Assembly: GCA_900316745.1 (NCBI GenBank) | Contig: ONEB01000010.1 | Location: 16,619 to 80,618 of the forward strand | DNA: 64,000 nucleotides | Source of the DNA: an uncultured Eubacteriales bacterium | GTDB taxonomy: Bacteria; Bacillota; Clostridia; Oscillospirales; Oscillospiraceae | Direction of reading: 5' to 3' | Part shown: one piece after another, positions 23,285 to 30,447 of the stretch | Layout of the letters: every line of letters begins with the position of its first letter | Position numbering within the stretch: the first letter of the stretch is position 1 | Notes under the pieces: model-generated | What the model saw: only the letters and a program-made list of their open reading frames with translations | Database searches by the model: none | What the model was told of the DNA's origin: nothing | Program-made: the position numbers and the translations under genes

Positions 23285-24148
23285 ATGCATTACAAATCCC
23301 ACTATTCGCTCATGAACTGGCTGAAGATCATTGTCGGCGCGACGGTCGCGGCGGCAGGCTTCCGATTCTTCACCTATCCGAATGACATCGTCTCCGGCGG
23401 CGTTACCGGCATCGCGCAGATCATCAATAAGCTGAGCGGCCTGCCCGTCGGCGTGATGATCATTCTGATGAACATCCCGATTTTCATCATTTGCTTCCGG
23501 AAGCTCGGCGTCAAGAGCGTCATCGGCGCGCTTGCCGTCATGCTCATCAATTCCGTCGCGATCGACCTGTTTCAGATGATCCCGCTGATCGCAACCGATG
23601 AGCCCCTGCTTGCGGCGGTCTATGGCGGCGTGCTGAACGGTCTGGGCTACGGCCTTGTGTACAGCGCCGGCGCCACCTCCGGCGGCACGGACATTCTGGC
23701 AAAGCTTCTGCGCCGCCATTATGCGCATATCAACTTCGGCACGCTGCTGATGGGACTGAATATCACGGTCGTGCTGGCGTTCTCGATTATCTTCCGCAAG
23801 GCCGAGAGCTGCATGTATACGATGATCCAGATGTTCATCTCCACGCGCATCGTAAACCTCGTCATCTACGGTCCCGGCGTGTCGAACCTCTGCTACATCA
23901 TCACCTCGAAAACCGAGGAGATCACCGACGCCATCACGCATGAGATGAAGCGCGGCGTCACATTCCTCAAGGCCGAGGGCGCGTGGAAGCATCAGGATCG
24001 GCCGGTGCTCATGTGCGTCATCAAAAAACCGGAAATCACGCACCTGCGCGCCATCATCCGCGGCGTGGACGAAAAAGCGTTCCTGATCGTCACGGAGGCA
24101 AAGGACGTGTTCGGCAAGGGCTTTGAGAATATTTACGACGATACTTGA
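23285..24148 (+). CDS. YitT-family membrane protein (DUF161-DUF2179)
   Basis: The 287-residue protein has about five to six helices over residues 12-205, with family stretches FTYPNDIVSGGVTGIAQII and GLGYGLVYSAGATSGGTDILAKLL, and a soluble C-terminal DUF2179 domain (about 210-285: MKRGVTFLKAEGAW, VDEKAFLIVTEAKDVFGKGF). Its transport or signalling role is unknown. Gap to parC is 24 bases, so it likely ends the topoisomerase transcript; I see no clear terminator before the tRNA promoter. Confidence 0.88.
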   Translation: MHYKSHYSLMNWLKIIVGATVAAAGFRFFTYPNDIVSGGVTGIAQIINKLSGLPVGVMIILMNIPIFIICFRKLGVKSVIGALAVMLINSVAIDLFQMIPLIATDEPLLAAVYGGVLNGLGYGLVYSAGATSGGTDILAKLLRRHYAHINFGTLLMGLNITVVLAFSIIFRKAESCMYTMIQMFISTRIVNLVIYGPGVSNLCYIITSKTEEITDAITHEMKRGVTFLKAEGAWKHQDRPVLMCVIKKPEITHLRAIIRGVDEKAFLIVTEAKDVFGKGFENIYDDT

Positions 24149-24185
24149 CCCCGGTCAGAAACCGCAAAATCGTGCGAAAAAAAGC

Positions 24186-24213
24186 TTGACAAATGCAAAA
24201 AGCATGGTAAAAT
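24186..24213 (+). promoter_or_regulatory. tRNA-Gly promoter
   Basis: TTGACA (24186-24191) and TAAAAT (24208-24213) with a 16-base spacer lie 19 bases upstream of the tRNA 5' end. Confidence 0.75.
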
Positions 24214-24232
24214 AGCTTTTGTTCGCACCGAT

Positions 24233-24308
24233 GCGGGCGTAGCTCATCCGGTAGAGCGCCACCTTGCCAAGGTGGAGGTAGCGAGTTCGAGCCTCGTCGC
24301 CCGCTCCA
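24233..24308 (+). tRNA. tRNA-Gly (anticodon GCC)
   Basis: GCGGGCG pairs with CGCCCGC in the acceptor stem. The anticodon stem CACCT/AGGTG closes TTGCCAA, so the anticodon is GCC. A T arm with GTTCGAGCC is present and CCA is encoded at 24306-24308. A terminator follows at once. Confidence 0.97.
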
Positions 24309-24310
24309 GA

Positions 24311-24347
24311 AAAAAGCACCGACAGTTTGTCGGTGCTTTTGCTTTTT
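24311..24347 (+). terminator. Terminator of tRNA-Gly
   Basis: GCACCGACA (24316-24324) and TGTCGGTGC (24328-24336) form a perfect 9-bp stem with A-run before and T-rich tail after. Confidence 0.85.
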
Positions 24348-24352
24348 ACGGG

Positions 24353-24397
24353 ATAGAGCAGCGGGAGAGCTCGAGGGGGCAAGGCCCGCCTCGATTC
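24353..24397. repeat. Dispersed 45-base hairpin repeat, copy 2
   Basis: Second copy of the element at 4088-4132, with the same ATAGAGCAGC start and the same TCGAGGGGGC-AAG-GCCCGCCTCGA hairpin. It lies between the tRNA-Gly terminator and the tRNA-Pro terminator. Confidence 0.7.
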
Positions 24398-24410
24398 TTA
24401 TTATTGGACA

Positions 24411-24449
24411 AAAGAAAACCGGTCTGCATTTGCAGACCAGTTTTCTTTA
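24411..24449 (-). terminator. Terminator of tRNA-Pro
   Basis: AAAGAAAACCGGTCTGCA pairs with TGCAGACCAGTTTTCTTT with one mismatch. It starts one base beyond the tRNA 3' end on the minus strand, and can also stop plus-strand transcripts. Confidence 0.8.
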
Positions 24450-24525
24450 TGGTCGGAGTGGCGAGACTTGAACTCGCGGCCTCATGGTCCCGAACCATGC
24501 GCGCTACCATCTGCGCTACACCCCG
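24450..24525 (-). tRNA. tRNA-Pro (anticodon CGG)
   Basis: On the minus strand CGGGGTG pairs with CACTCCG (one G-U). The anticodon stem CATGG/CCATG closes TTCGGGA, giving anticodon CGG. The T arm reads GTTCAAGTC and CCA is encoded. Confidence 0.96.
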
Positions 24526-24538
24526 AAACAGCTTTCTT

Positions 24539-24567
24539 ATTATAACGACACAAACCAGACTTGTCAA
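24539..24567 (-). promoter_or_regulatory. tRNA-Pro promoter
   Basis: Minus-strand TTGACA (24562-24567), 17-base spacer, TATAAT (24539-24544): a perfect consensus promoter 13 bases upstream of the tRNA. Confidence 0.9.
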
Positions 24568-24615
24568 GCATAATTTTCTCGCAATTCGAATAACGTTGAG
24601 GGGAGGAGGGATCGG

Positions 24616-25458
24616 ATGAAACGCATACGGATTTATCTCTGCGCCTTTCTCTTTGTGGCGCTGACGGCGGTGAAGCTTGTCGCGCCCGCATCGGCGGCGC
24701 AGCTGCGCAGCGCGGTACAGGAGCAGATCAGCCGCGACGATGATTATCGCGCGGCGGGAGATAGGCTCCGCGCTGTCTTAAAAGCACCAACGGATGCGCC
24801 GGATGCAGCGACGCCTGCCGGAACCTATACGGTCGTGCTGCCGGTGGAACAGATGGAGCAGACGCGCGCGGTTCACACGCAAAATCATTTTGCGGCTCTG
24901 CCGGAGGGACTGCTGCACCCCACGCCGAGCGCGGAAGTGGAGGCGGAGCTGTCGCACGCAGCCGCTCTGGACGCGGCCTACGCCGCGCGGGAGACGTTTC
25001 TGGATGCGCAGGCGGCCTTTTCCGACCATGCGGTGCCGGCCAACGTGAGCTATGAGATTCCGGAGCTTCCGTTTTCGACTGCCGCGCCGGTCTCGGGTAC
25101 TGCGTCATCGGGCTTCGGCTATCGCATGCACCCGATCCACCAGACCGTAAAGTTCCATTACGGCACCGACTTTGCGGCCTCTGCCGGGACGGACATCTGC
25201 GCCTTTGCGGACGGCACCGTGCTTGCAGCCGGACAGGACGCGGGCTATGGAAACTATGTAAAGCTCGACCACGGCGGGGGCTTTGTCACGCTTTACGGAC
25301 ATTGCAGCGCGCTGCTCGTCTCAGCGGGAGAGACCGTCACGGCGGGGCAGGTGATTGCCCGCGTCGGCAGCACGGGTCTTGCGACCGGGCCGCATCTGCA
25401 TTTTGAACTCATCCATGAGGGGGTCTATCTGAATCCGGAATTCTATCTCGCGGCGTAG
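24616..25458 (+). CDS. M23/LytM-family metallopeptidase, SpoIVFA-like by position
   Basis: The 280-residue product has a signal peptide or anchor (residues 1-27, ending APASAA), an Ala-rich region to about 160 with little recognisable structure, and a LytM domain from about 165. The zinc residues are complete: H181 and D185 in HYGTD, and H260-H262 in GPHLHFEL, so it may be an active endopeptidase. Bacillus SpoIVFA has a LytM domain without a full zinc site. The link to SpoIVFA is inferred from the next gene, a SpoIVFB-like protease; SpoIIQ-like function is another option. ATG 24616 follows a GGAGGAGGG ribosome site. It opens a run of six plus-strand genes. Confidence 0.78.
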   Translation: MKRIRIYLCAFLFVALTAVKLVAPASAAQLRSAVQEQISRDDDYRAAGDRLRAVLKAPTDAPDAATPAGTYTVVLPVEQMEQTRAVHTQNHFAALPEGLLHPTPSAEVEAELSHAAALDAAYAARETFLDAQAAFSDHAVPANVSYEIPELPFSTAAPVSGTASSGFGYRMHPIHQTVKFHYGTDFAASAGTDICAFADGTVLAAGQDAGYGNYVKLDHGGGFVTLYGHCSALLVSAGETVTAGQVIARVGSTGLATGPHLHFELIHEGVYLNPEFYLAA

Positions 25459-25501
25459 CTGCCGCTTTACGCTCACGCCCGGCGGCGCGCTGCTGCTGGG
25501 C

Positions 25502-26029
25502 GTGCTGGTGTTTCTGCTGCGCCCGGAAGAGCTCGCCGCTCTCGCGGTTGCGGTCATCGCCCATGAGCTGGGGCATCTGCTTGCTCTGCTGCTCTTCGGC
25601 GTGCGTCTGGAGGAAGTCTCCTTTGCCGCCACCGGGCCGGTGCTGTACTGCGCGTTTCCGGACAGCGGCGGTGCGGGCGCGCTCGCAGCGCTCTCAGGCC
25701 CGATTGCGGGCGCGCTGTTCTTTCTGGCTTTCCGGGACTGCTGGGCGCTCGCGGCGGAGATGAGCTTTGTGCTCACTGCGGTGAATCTTCTGCCGGTTTT
25801 GCCGCTTGATGGCGGACGCGCGCTCTCTGCCGTGCTGCGTCAATCTTCTGCCAGGGCGTCGCTTATGCGCAGCGTGCGCTTTGCGGTACTTGCGGCGCTG
25901 GCGCTGTTCGGAGCCGCCTGTCTGGCCGCCGGGTGGGGCTGCGCTCCGCTGCTGCTTGCGCTTTGGCTGCTGGTTGTGCCGTCTCGCTCTTGTAAATCCG
26001 CTTTGAATGATGTAAAATACTCCTACTAA
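25502..26029 (+). CDS. SpoIVFB-like site-2 protease
   Basis: An intramembrane zinc protease with the HELGH motif at residues 21-25 and the second active-site segment NLLPVLPLDGGRAL about 100 residues later; four or so helices are visible. Such proteases cut pro-sigmaK at the outer forespore membrane. Counted from GTG 25502 it is 175 residues, but no ribosome site precedes that codon and the first helix looks cut short. The frame stays open back to 25433, where an ATC codon lies nine bases after GAGGGGG inside the upstream gene. The true start may be that rare codon, giving an N-terminus with RFTLTPGGALLLG typical of the family. BofA, which inhibits SpoIVFB, is encoded at 17.3 kb. Confidence 0.75.
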   Translation: MLVFLLRPEELAALAVAVIAHELGHLLALLLFGVRLEEVSFAATGPVLYCAFPDSGGAGALAALSGPIAGALFFLAFRDCWALAAEMSFVLTAVNLLPVLPLDGGRALSAVLRQSSARASLMRSVRFAVLAALALFGAACLAAGWGCAPLLLALWLLVVPSRSCKSALNDVKYSY

Positions 26030-26049
26030 ATTATGACGGGAGTTATTTT

Positions 26050-27891
26050 ATGGACCGGCGACTGGAACGCATCCTCCCACGGGTGCAGAAGCCCGCGCGC
26101 TATACGGGCGGAGAATACAACCAGATCATGAAGGACAAGGCGGACGTGGATCTGCGCGTTGCGTTTTGTTTTCCCGACCTCTATGAGATCGGCATGAGCA
26201 ATATCGGCATGCGCATCCTGTACAGCACGATGAACAAGCTCGACGGCGTCTGGGTCGAACGCGTGTTTGCCCCCTGGGGCGACATGGAGGATGAGATGCG
26301 CGCGTCGGGCATCCCGCTGTATGCGCTCGAAAGCGGCGACCCGGTGTCGGACTTTGATGTCGTTGCGTTCTCCATCGGCTACGAGATGGCGTATACGGAA
26401 GTATTGAACATGCTGGATATCTCCGGCATCCCGCTGCGCAGCGCGGACCGTCCCGATCTCGTTCCGCTTGTGATTGCCGGCGGCACGAGCTGTGTCAACC
26501 CTGAGCCCATGGCGCCGTTTCTCGATCTCATGATCATCGGCGAGGGCGAGGAGGTCAATAATGAAATTCTCCTCCTGTTTCGCACCGCGCGCGATGAGGG
26601 TTGGTCGAAAGAGCGCTTCCTGCGCACTGCGGCGGAGACCATTCAGGGCGTCTATGTGCCCTCGCTCTATACACCCGAATACAACGAGGACGGCACGCTC
26701 AGCACCATCCGCCCGGCGGAGGGGCTTCCCGCACGCGTGAAAAAGCGCATCATTCAGGATCTCGACGCCTGCGAATATCCTACGTCGCCGATCGTGCCCT
26801 CCACCGAGATCGTGCACGACCGCGTAAATGTGGAGCTCTTCCGCGGCTGCATCCGCGGCTGCCGCTTCTGTCAGGCGGGCTATGTCTATCGCCCGGTTCG
26901 CCCGCGCAAGCCGGAAACAATCATCCGGCAGGGCATTGAGAGCCTCAAAAGCACCGGCTATCAGGAGGCGACGCTTTTGAGCCTCTCCAGCAGCGACTAC
27001 CGCCCGCTTTCGGACGTGTGCGACGGCCTGCTGGAGTATTGCGAGCCGCGCAGCATCAGCCTGTCGCTGCCGAGCCTGCGCGCCGATAACTTCTCCATGG
27101 ATATCATGAGCCGTCTGCAAAAGGTGCGAAAGGGCGGCCTGACGTTCGCGCCCGAGGCCGGCACACAGCGGCTGCGCGACGCGATCAACAAAAATGTCCG
27201 CGAGGAAGATCTGCTCCATTCCTGCCGCGTTGCCTTTGAGGGCGGCTGGAACGGCGTGAAGCTCTATTTCATGCTGGGCCTGCCCACCGAGACGGACGAG
27301 GACGTCATCGGCATCGCGGAGCTGGGCGATCAGGTGCTGCATACATGGCGGCAGTATGCCAAGTACAAAAACCGCGGCGTTCGCATCACGATCAGCACAT
27401 CCTGCTTTGTGCCGAAGCCGCACACGCCGTTTCAGTGGGAAGCGCAGGTCACGATGGACGAATATCAGCGCCGCGTGAATCTCCTGCGCGATCATATCAA
27501 GGCGCGCAACACGACGTATAACTGGCACGATCCCGATACCAGCTTTGTCGAGGCCGTGCTCTCGCGCGGCGACCGCCGTGTTGCGGACGTGATCGAGCAC
27601 GTCTGGCGCCATGCCAAGCCCCTGCAGGCGTGGAGCGATTATTTCTCTTTTGAAGCGTGGATGAATGCCTGCAAAGCAGCGGGTGTCGATCCCGCGTTCT
27701 ACGCCAACCGCGAGCGCGGAAAGGATGAATTTATGCCCTGGGACGTGATCGACGTCTCCGTCACGCGCCGCCATCTCTGGCACGAGCGCGAGCAGGCGTA
27801 TGCCGCCGAGCTCTCGCCCGACTGCCGCAAGCAGTGCACCGGCTGCGGCGCGCTGGGACTTATGACGAACGGAGGGTGCTGTGATGCCTGA
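26050..27891 (+). CDS. B12-binding radical SAM protein (TIGR03960-like)
   Basis: The 613-residue product has a cobalamin-binding-like N-terminal region (about residues 35-190; CFPDLYEIGMSNIGMRIL, GGTSCVNPEP, IGEGEE) and a radical SAM core from about 250 with the CxxxCxxC motif CIRGCRFC, followed by QAGYVYRPVRPR. The C-terminus ends in a cysteine-rich tail, CRKQCTGCGALG-like. The substrate is not known; the family is almost always encoded next to the TIGR03936 protein, as here. ATG 26050 follows GGGAG by seven bases. The next gene starts seven bases inside its end, so they are coupled. Confidence 0.9.
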   Translation: MDRRLERILPRVQKPARYTGGEYNQIMKDKADVDLRVAFCFPDLYEIGMSNIGMRILYSTMNKLDGVWVERVFAPWGDMEDEMRASGIPLYALESGDPVSDFDVVAFSIGYEMAYTEVLNMLDISGIPLRSADRPDLVPLVIAGGTSCVNPEPMAPFLDLMIIGEGEEVNNEILLLFRTARDEGWSKERFLRTAAETIQGVYVPSLYTPEYNEDGTLSTIRPAEGLPARVKKRIIQDLDACEYPTSPIVPSTEIVHDRVNVELFRGCIRGCRFCQAGYVYRPVRPRKPETIIRQGIESLKSTGYQEATLLSLSSSDYRPLSDVCDGLLEYCEPRSISLSLPSLRADNFSMDIMSRLQKVRKGGLTFAPEAGTQRLRDAINKNVREEDLLHSCRVAFEGGWNGVKLYFMLGLPTETDEDVIGIAELGDQVLHTWRQYAKYKNRGVRITISTSCFVPKPHTPFQWEAQVTMDEYQRRVNLLRDHIKARNTTYNWHDPDTSFVEAVLSRGDRRVADVIEHVWRHAKPLQAWSDYFSFEAWMNACKAAGVDPAFYANRERGKDEFMPWDVIDVSVTRRHLWHEREQAYAAELSPDCRKQCTGCGALGLMTNGGCCDA

Positions 27892-28546
27892 AAAGCTCAG
27901 ACTGCGTTTTTCCAAAACGGGCCGCGCCGTTTATCTCTCGCATCTTGACCTCATGCGCACGATGCAGCGCGCGTTTCTGCGCGCCGGCTACCCGCTCAAA
28001 TACTCCGAGGGCTTCAATCCCCATCCGCAGATCTCCATTCTGCTGCCGCTGTCGGTCGGCTGCGCGAGCGTCTGCGAGCTGATGGATTTTCAGCTCGTGG
28101 AGGACGTGGACCTTGCCGAGCTCCCGACGCGGCTGACCGCCGTCATGCCGGAGGGCATTGCGGCGCAGGAGGCCTATCCCGCTGAGATAAAATCCAGGTT
28201 TCTGAAATGGCTTCGCGTCACGGGGCGGTATGAATATGACACCCGCGATCTTGCCGAGATGGCAGAGGCGCTGCGCGTGTTCTATGCGCGCGAGAGCATT
28301 GTCATCACGCGCAAGACCAAGCGCGGCATGGGCGAGATGGACATTCGCCCTGCCATCCGCGAGCTCACCGTCACGCCCGAGGCGGGCTTCGTGCGCATCG
28401 AGGCTGTGATCTCCGCGCAGGAGCCGACGCTCAATCCCGAGCACCTCGTCACGGCGCTGCGCCAGCTCGATGAGACGATCGCGCCCGACTTTGCCGCTTT
28501 TCGCCGCGAGGAGGTCTACCACGAGGACGGAGGCGTATTTCGTTGA
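27884..28546 (+). CDS. Radical SAM-associated protein (TIGR03936/DUF2344)
   Basis: The 220-residue product matches DUF2344: RLRFSKTGRAVYLSHLDLMRTMQRAFLRAGYP at the start, FNPHPQISILLPLSVG, and a second half with IVITRKTKRGMGEMDIRPAI. The fold is related to the C-terminal part of tRNA-modifying fusion proteins; the exact role is unknown. It overlaps the upstream radical SAM gene by eight bases. ATG 27884 is eight bases after GGAGG, better spaced than the GTG three bases earlier. In many Clostridia this gene precedes a ribonuclease G and rplU cluster; here a MATE transporter follows instead. Confidence 0.88.
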   Translation: MPEKLRLRFSKTGRAVYLSHLDLMRTMQRAFLRAGYPLKYSEGFNPHPQISILLPLSVGCASVCELMDFQLVEDVDLAELPTRLTAVMPEGIAAQEAYPAEIKSRFLKWLRVTGRYEYDTRDLAEMAEALRVFYARESIVITRKTKRGMGEMDIRPAIRELTVTPEAGFVRIEAVISAQEPTLNPEHLVTALRQLDETIAPDFAAFRREEVYHEDGGVFR

Positions 28547-29892
28547 CGGATGCTGAGCGGCTTTCGCTCTTTGAATCCATGCCCGTGCGCACGGCGGTGC
28601 GCCGCCAGATCGTGCCCGCTGTCATCAGCCAGATGATCGCGCTCATTTACAGTCTCGCCGATACCTACTTTGTAGGGCTTTTGAACAGCCCGGTGCAGAC
28701 GGCGGCGGTCACAGTCACCTATTCCTCGTTCGTGATGCTCACGGCGATCTCCAATCTCTTCGGCGTGGGCGGCGCAAGTGCGCTGTCCCGTGCTCTGGGA
28801 AAGAAAAACATCGGCGCCGCGCGCGATATCGCCGCGGTGTCGTTCTGGTTCGGACTTGTGGCCGCAGTGCTGTTTTCCGTGCTCTTTGCTTTGTTCGCCC
28901 GTCCGATCCTGTATCTTGCCGGTGCGACCGATGAGACGTGGACGGCTGTGATTGGCTATGCCCGATGGGTCATCATCCTCGGCGGGCCGTGCACGATCCT
29001 CTCGACGCTCCTTGCCAATCTCCTGCGCGCGGAGGGGAACGCGAAAGCCGCCTCGTTCGGCATGTCCCTCGGCGGCGTTCTCAATATCCTGCTCGACCCG
29101 CTGCTGATTCTGCCGCAGTTTGCAGACCTCGGCGCGGCGGGCGCGGGACTCGCGACCGCGCTGTCAAACGGCGTCTCGGCTGCGTATCTTCTGTGCGCGG
29201 CGCTTTCCAGGCGCAGCGTGCTCTCGCTCGCCGTGCGGCGTCTGGAGCGGACGCGCCTGTATCTCATGCGCATTCTCAAGGTCGGACTGCCGTCGGCGCT
29301 GCAATATGCGCTCACGGTCGTCGCCATCGCCGCGCAGGCGAAGTTCGTCTCCCGCTATCCCACAGAGGCGGTCGCCGCGCTCGGCATCGTGAAAAAGCTC
29401 GATCAGCTGCCTCTGTATTTCTCCATCGGCGTGTCGAGCGGCTTGCTGCCGCTGCTGGCGTATACAGACGCGGCGGGCTCCTATGACCGCCGCCGTGCCG
29501 CATTTCGGCATGGTACTGCAATCTCGTTCGGCTTCGCGGTGTTCTGCCTTGCCGCGTTCGAGCTCTTTGCCGAACCGCTTGCGTCTGTTTTCATGCGCGA
29601 CACGGTCACTGTCACTTATGCCGCGGCGTTTCTGCGCCGCATGGTGACCGCCATGCCGCTCATGAGCGTGGCGTATCCGATGATCATCCAGTTTCAGGCG
29701 ATGGGCCGCGTGAGAGAATCACTCGTGTGTTCAATCCTGCGCAAAGGTGTGTTGGATATCCCGCTGCTGTTTTTGATGGACGCGCTCGTGCCGCTGTACG
29801 GCCTGATGTGGGTGCAGCCGATCGTCGATCTCATTTCGCTTTCGGTGGCGGTCGTTCTGTATCTTCGCATTCGCAGAAAGGAGCAGGTATGA
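28543..29892 (+). CDS. MATE-family efflux transporter
   Basis: The 449-residue membrane protein has about 12 helices in two halves. IVPAVISQMIALIYSLADTYFVGLL in helix 1, VGGASALSRALGKKN after helix 2 and NLLRAEGNAKAASFGM are standard MATE pattern. It should export cationic compounds with Na+ or H+. The start is TTG at 28543, whose last two bases begin the stop codon of the upstream gene (28544-28546), with GGAGG nine bases upstream. Substrate unknown. The lipoprotein gene starts inside its stop codon. Confidence 0.93.
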   Translation: MTDAERLSLFESMPVRTAVRRQIVPAVISQMIALIYSLADTYFVGLLNSPVQTAAVTVTYSSFVMLTAISNLFGVGGASALSRALGKKNIGAARDIAAVSFWFGLVAAVLFSVLFALFARPILYLAGATDETWTAVIGYARWVIILGGPCTILSTLLANLLRAEGNAKAASFGMSLGGVLNILLDPLLILPQFADLGAAGAGLATALSNGVSAAYLLCAALSRRSVLSLAVRRLERTRLYLMRILKVGLPSALQYALTVVAIAAQAKFVSRYPTEAVAALGIVKKLDQLPLYFSIGVSSGLLPLLAYTDAAGSYDRRRAAFRHGTAISFGFAVFCLAAFELFAEPLASVFMRDTVTVTYAAAFLRRMVTAMPLMSVAYPMIIQFQAMGRVRESLVCSILRKGVLDIPLLFLMDALVPLYGLMWVQPIVDLISLSVAVVLYLRIRRKEQV

Positions 29893-30290
29893 AAAAAACC
29901 GCATTCTTGTCTGTTCTGCTTGCGCTCATCCTGCTCGCGGGCTGTGCTTCCGAGCCGGTGGACGTGGATCTGACGAAGCTCAGCAGCACGTTCGTCTATT
30001 CCGAGGTCTATAACATGGTCACGGATCCCGGTGATTACATCGGCAAGACCGTGAAGATGGACGGCACCATGAACCGCTATACGACGACCACCCGCGAGCT
30101 GTACGCCTGTCTCGTGCTGGATGCGACGGCCTGCTGCACGCAGGGCATCGCGTTCGAGTGGGCGGGGGAGCACGCGCCGTCGGAATACCCGCCGCAGGGC
30201 GCCATGATCACCGTCGTTGGAACCTTCGCAACCTTTGAGGAGGACGGGATCACATACTGTTACCTAGCAAATGCGGAGCTGAAGCGATAA
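29889..30290 (+). CDS. Small secreted lipoprotein, function unknown
   Basis: The 133-residue product has a lipoprotein signal, MKKTAFLSVLLALILLAGCAS with lipobox LLAGC and cysteine at residue 19. The mature part (about 115 residues) includes YIGKTVKMDGTM, MITVVGTFATFEEDGITYCYLAN and two further cysteines; the G-rich strand pattern recalls small OB-fold-like lipoproteins, but I do not recognise the family. The ATG lies inside the MATE stop codon (ATGA). A terminator follows. Confidence 0.75.
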   Translation: MKKTAFLSVLLALILLAGCASEPVDVDLTKLSSTFVYSEVYNMVTDPGDYIGKTVKMDGTMNRYTTTTRELYACLVLDATACCTQGIAFEWAGEHAPSEYPPQGAMITVVGTFATFEEDGITYCYLANAELKR

Positions 30291-30321
30291 TCTTACGATT
30301 TGTTTTATATTTATTTACAGT

Positions 30322-30359
30322 CCCCGGCTTGCAAACCTGTTGCAAACCGGGGATTTTTA
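30322..30359 (+). terminator. Terminator of the 24.6-30.3 kb unit
   Basis: CCCCGGCTTGCAA and TTGCAAACCGGGG form a stem around ACCTG, followed by ATTTTTATT. smc starts 89 bases later. Confidence 0.85.
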
Positions 30360-30447
30360 TTGTATATTATACTTTGTATGTGTATGCAAATTTTTGGGAA
30401 ACTGTGCCAGAAATCAGAAACGGTTTCCAAGGGTATGAGGGATTTAT

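Noticed and set aside
21338-24043. Very long open frame on the minus strand across parC and yitT
   Set aside because: It is the antisense shadow of GC-rich coding DNA: it crosses two clear plus-strand genes, has no ribosome site and no recognisable motif. The same holds for long frames antisense to ftsK (46134-48812), leuS (38668-40809) and lysA (4537-6534).
24155-24619. Open frames running over the two tRNA genes and the hairpin repeat on both strands
   Set aside because: They include tRNA sequence and terminators and have no family resemblance; they are spurious.
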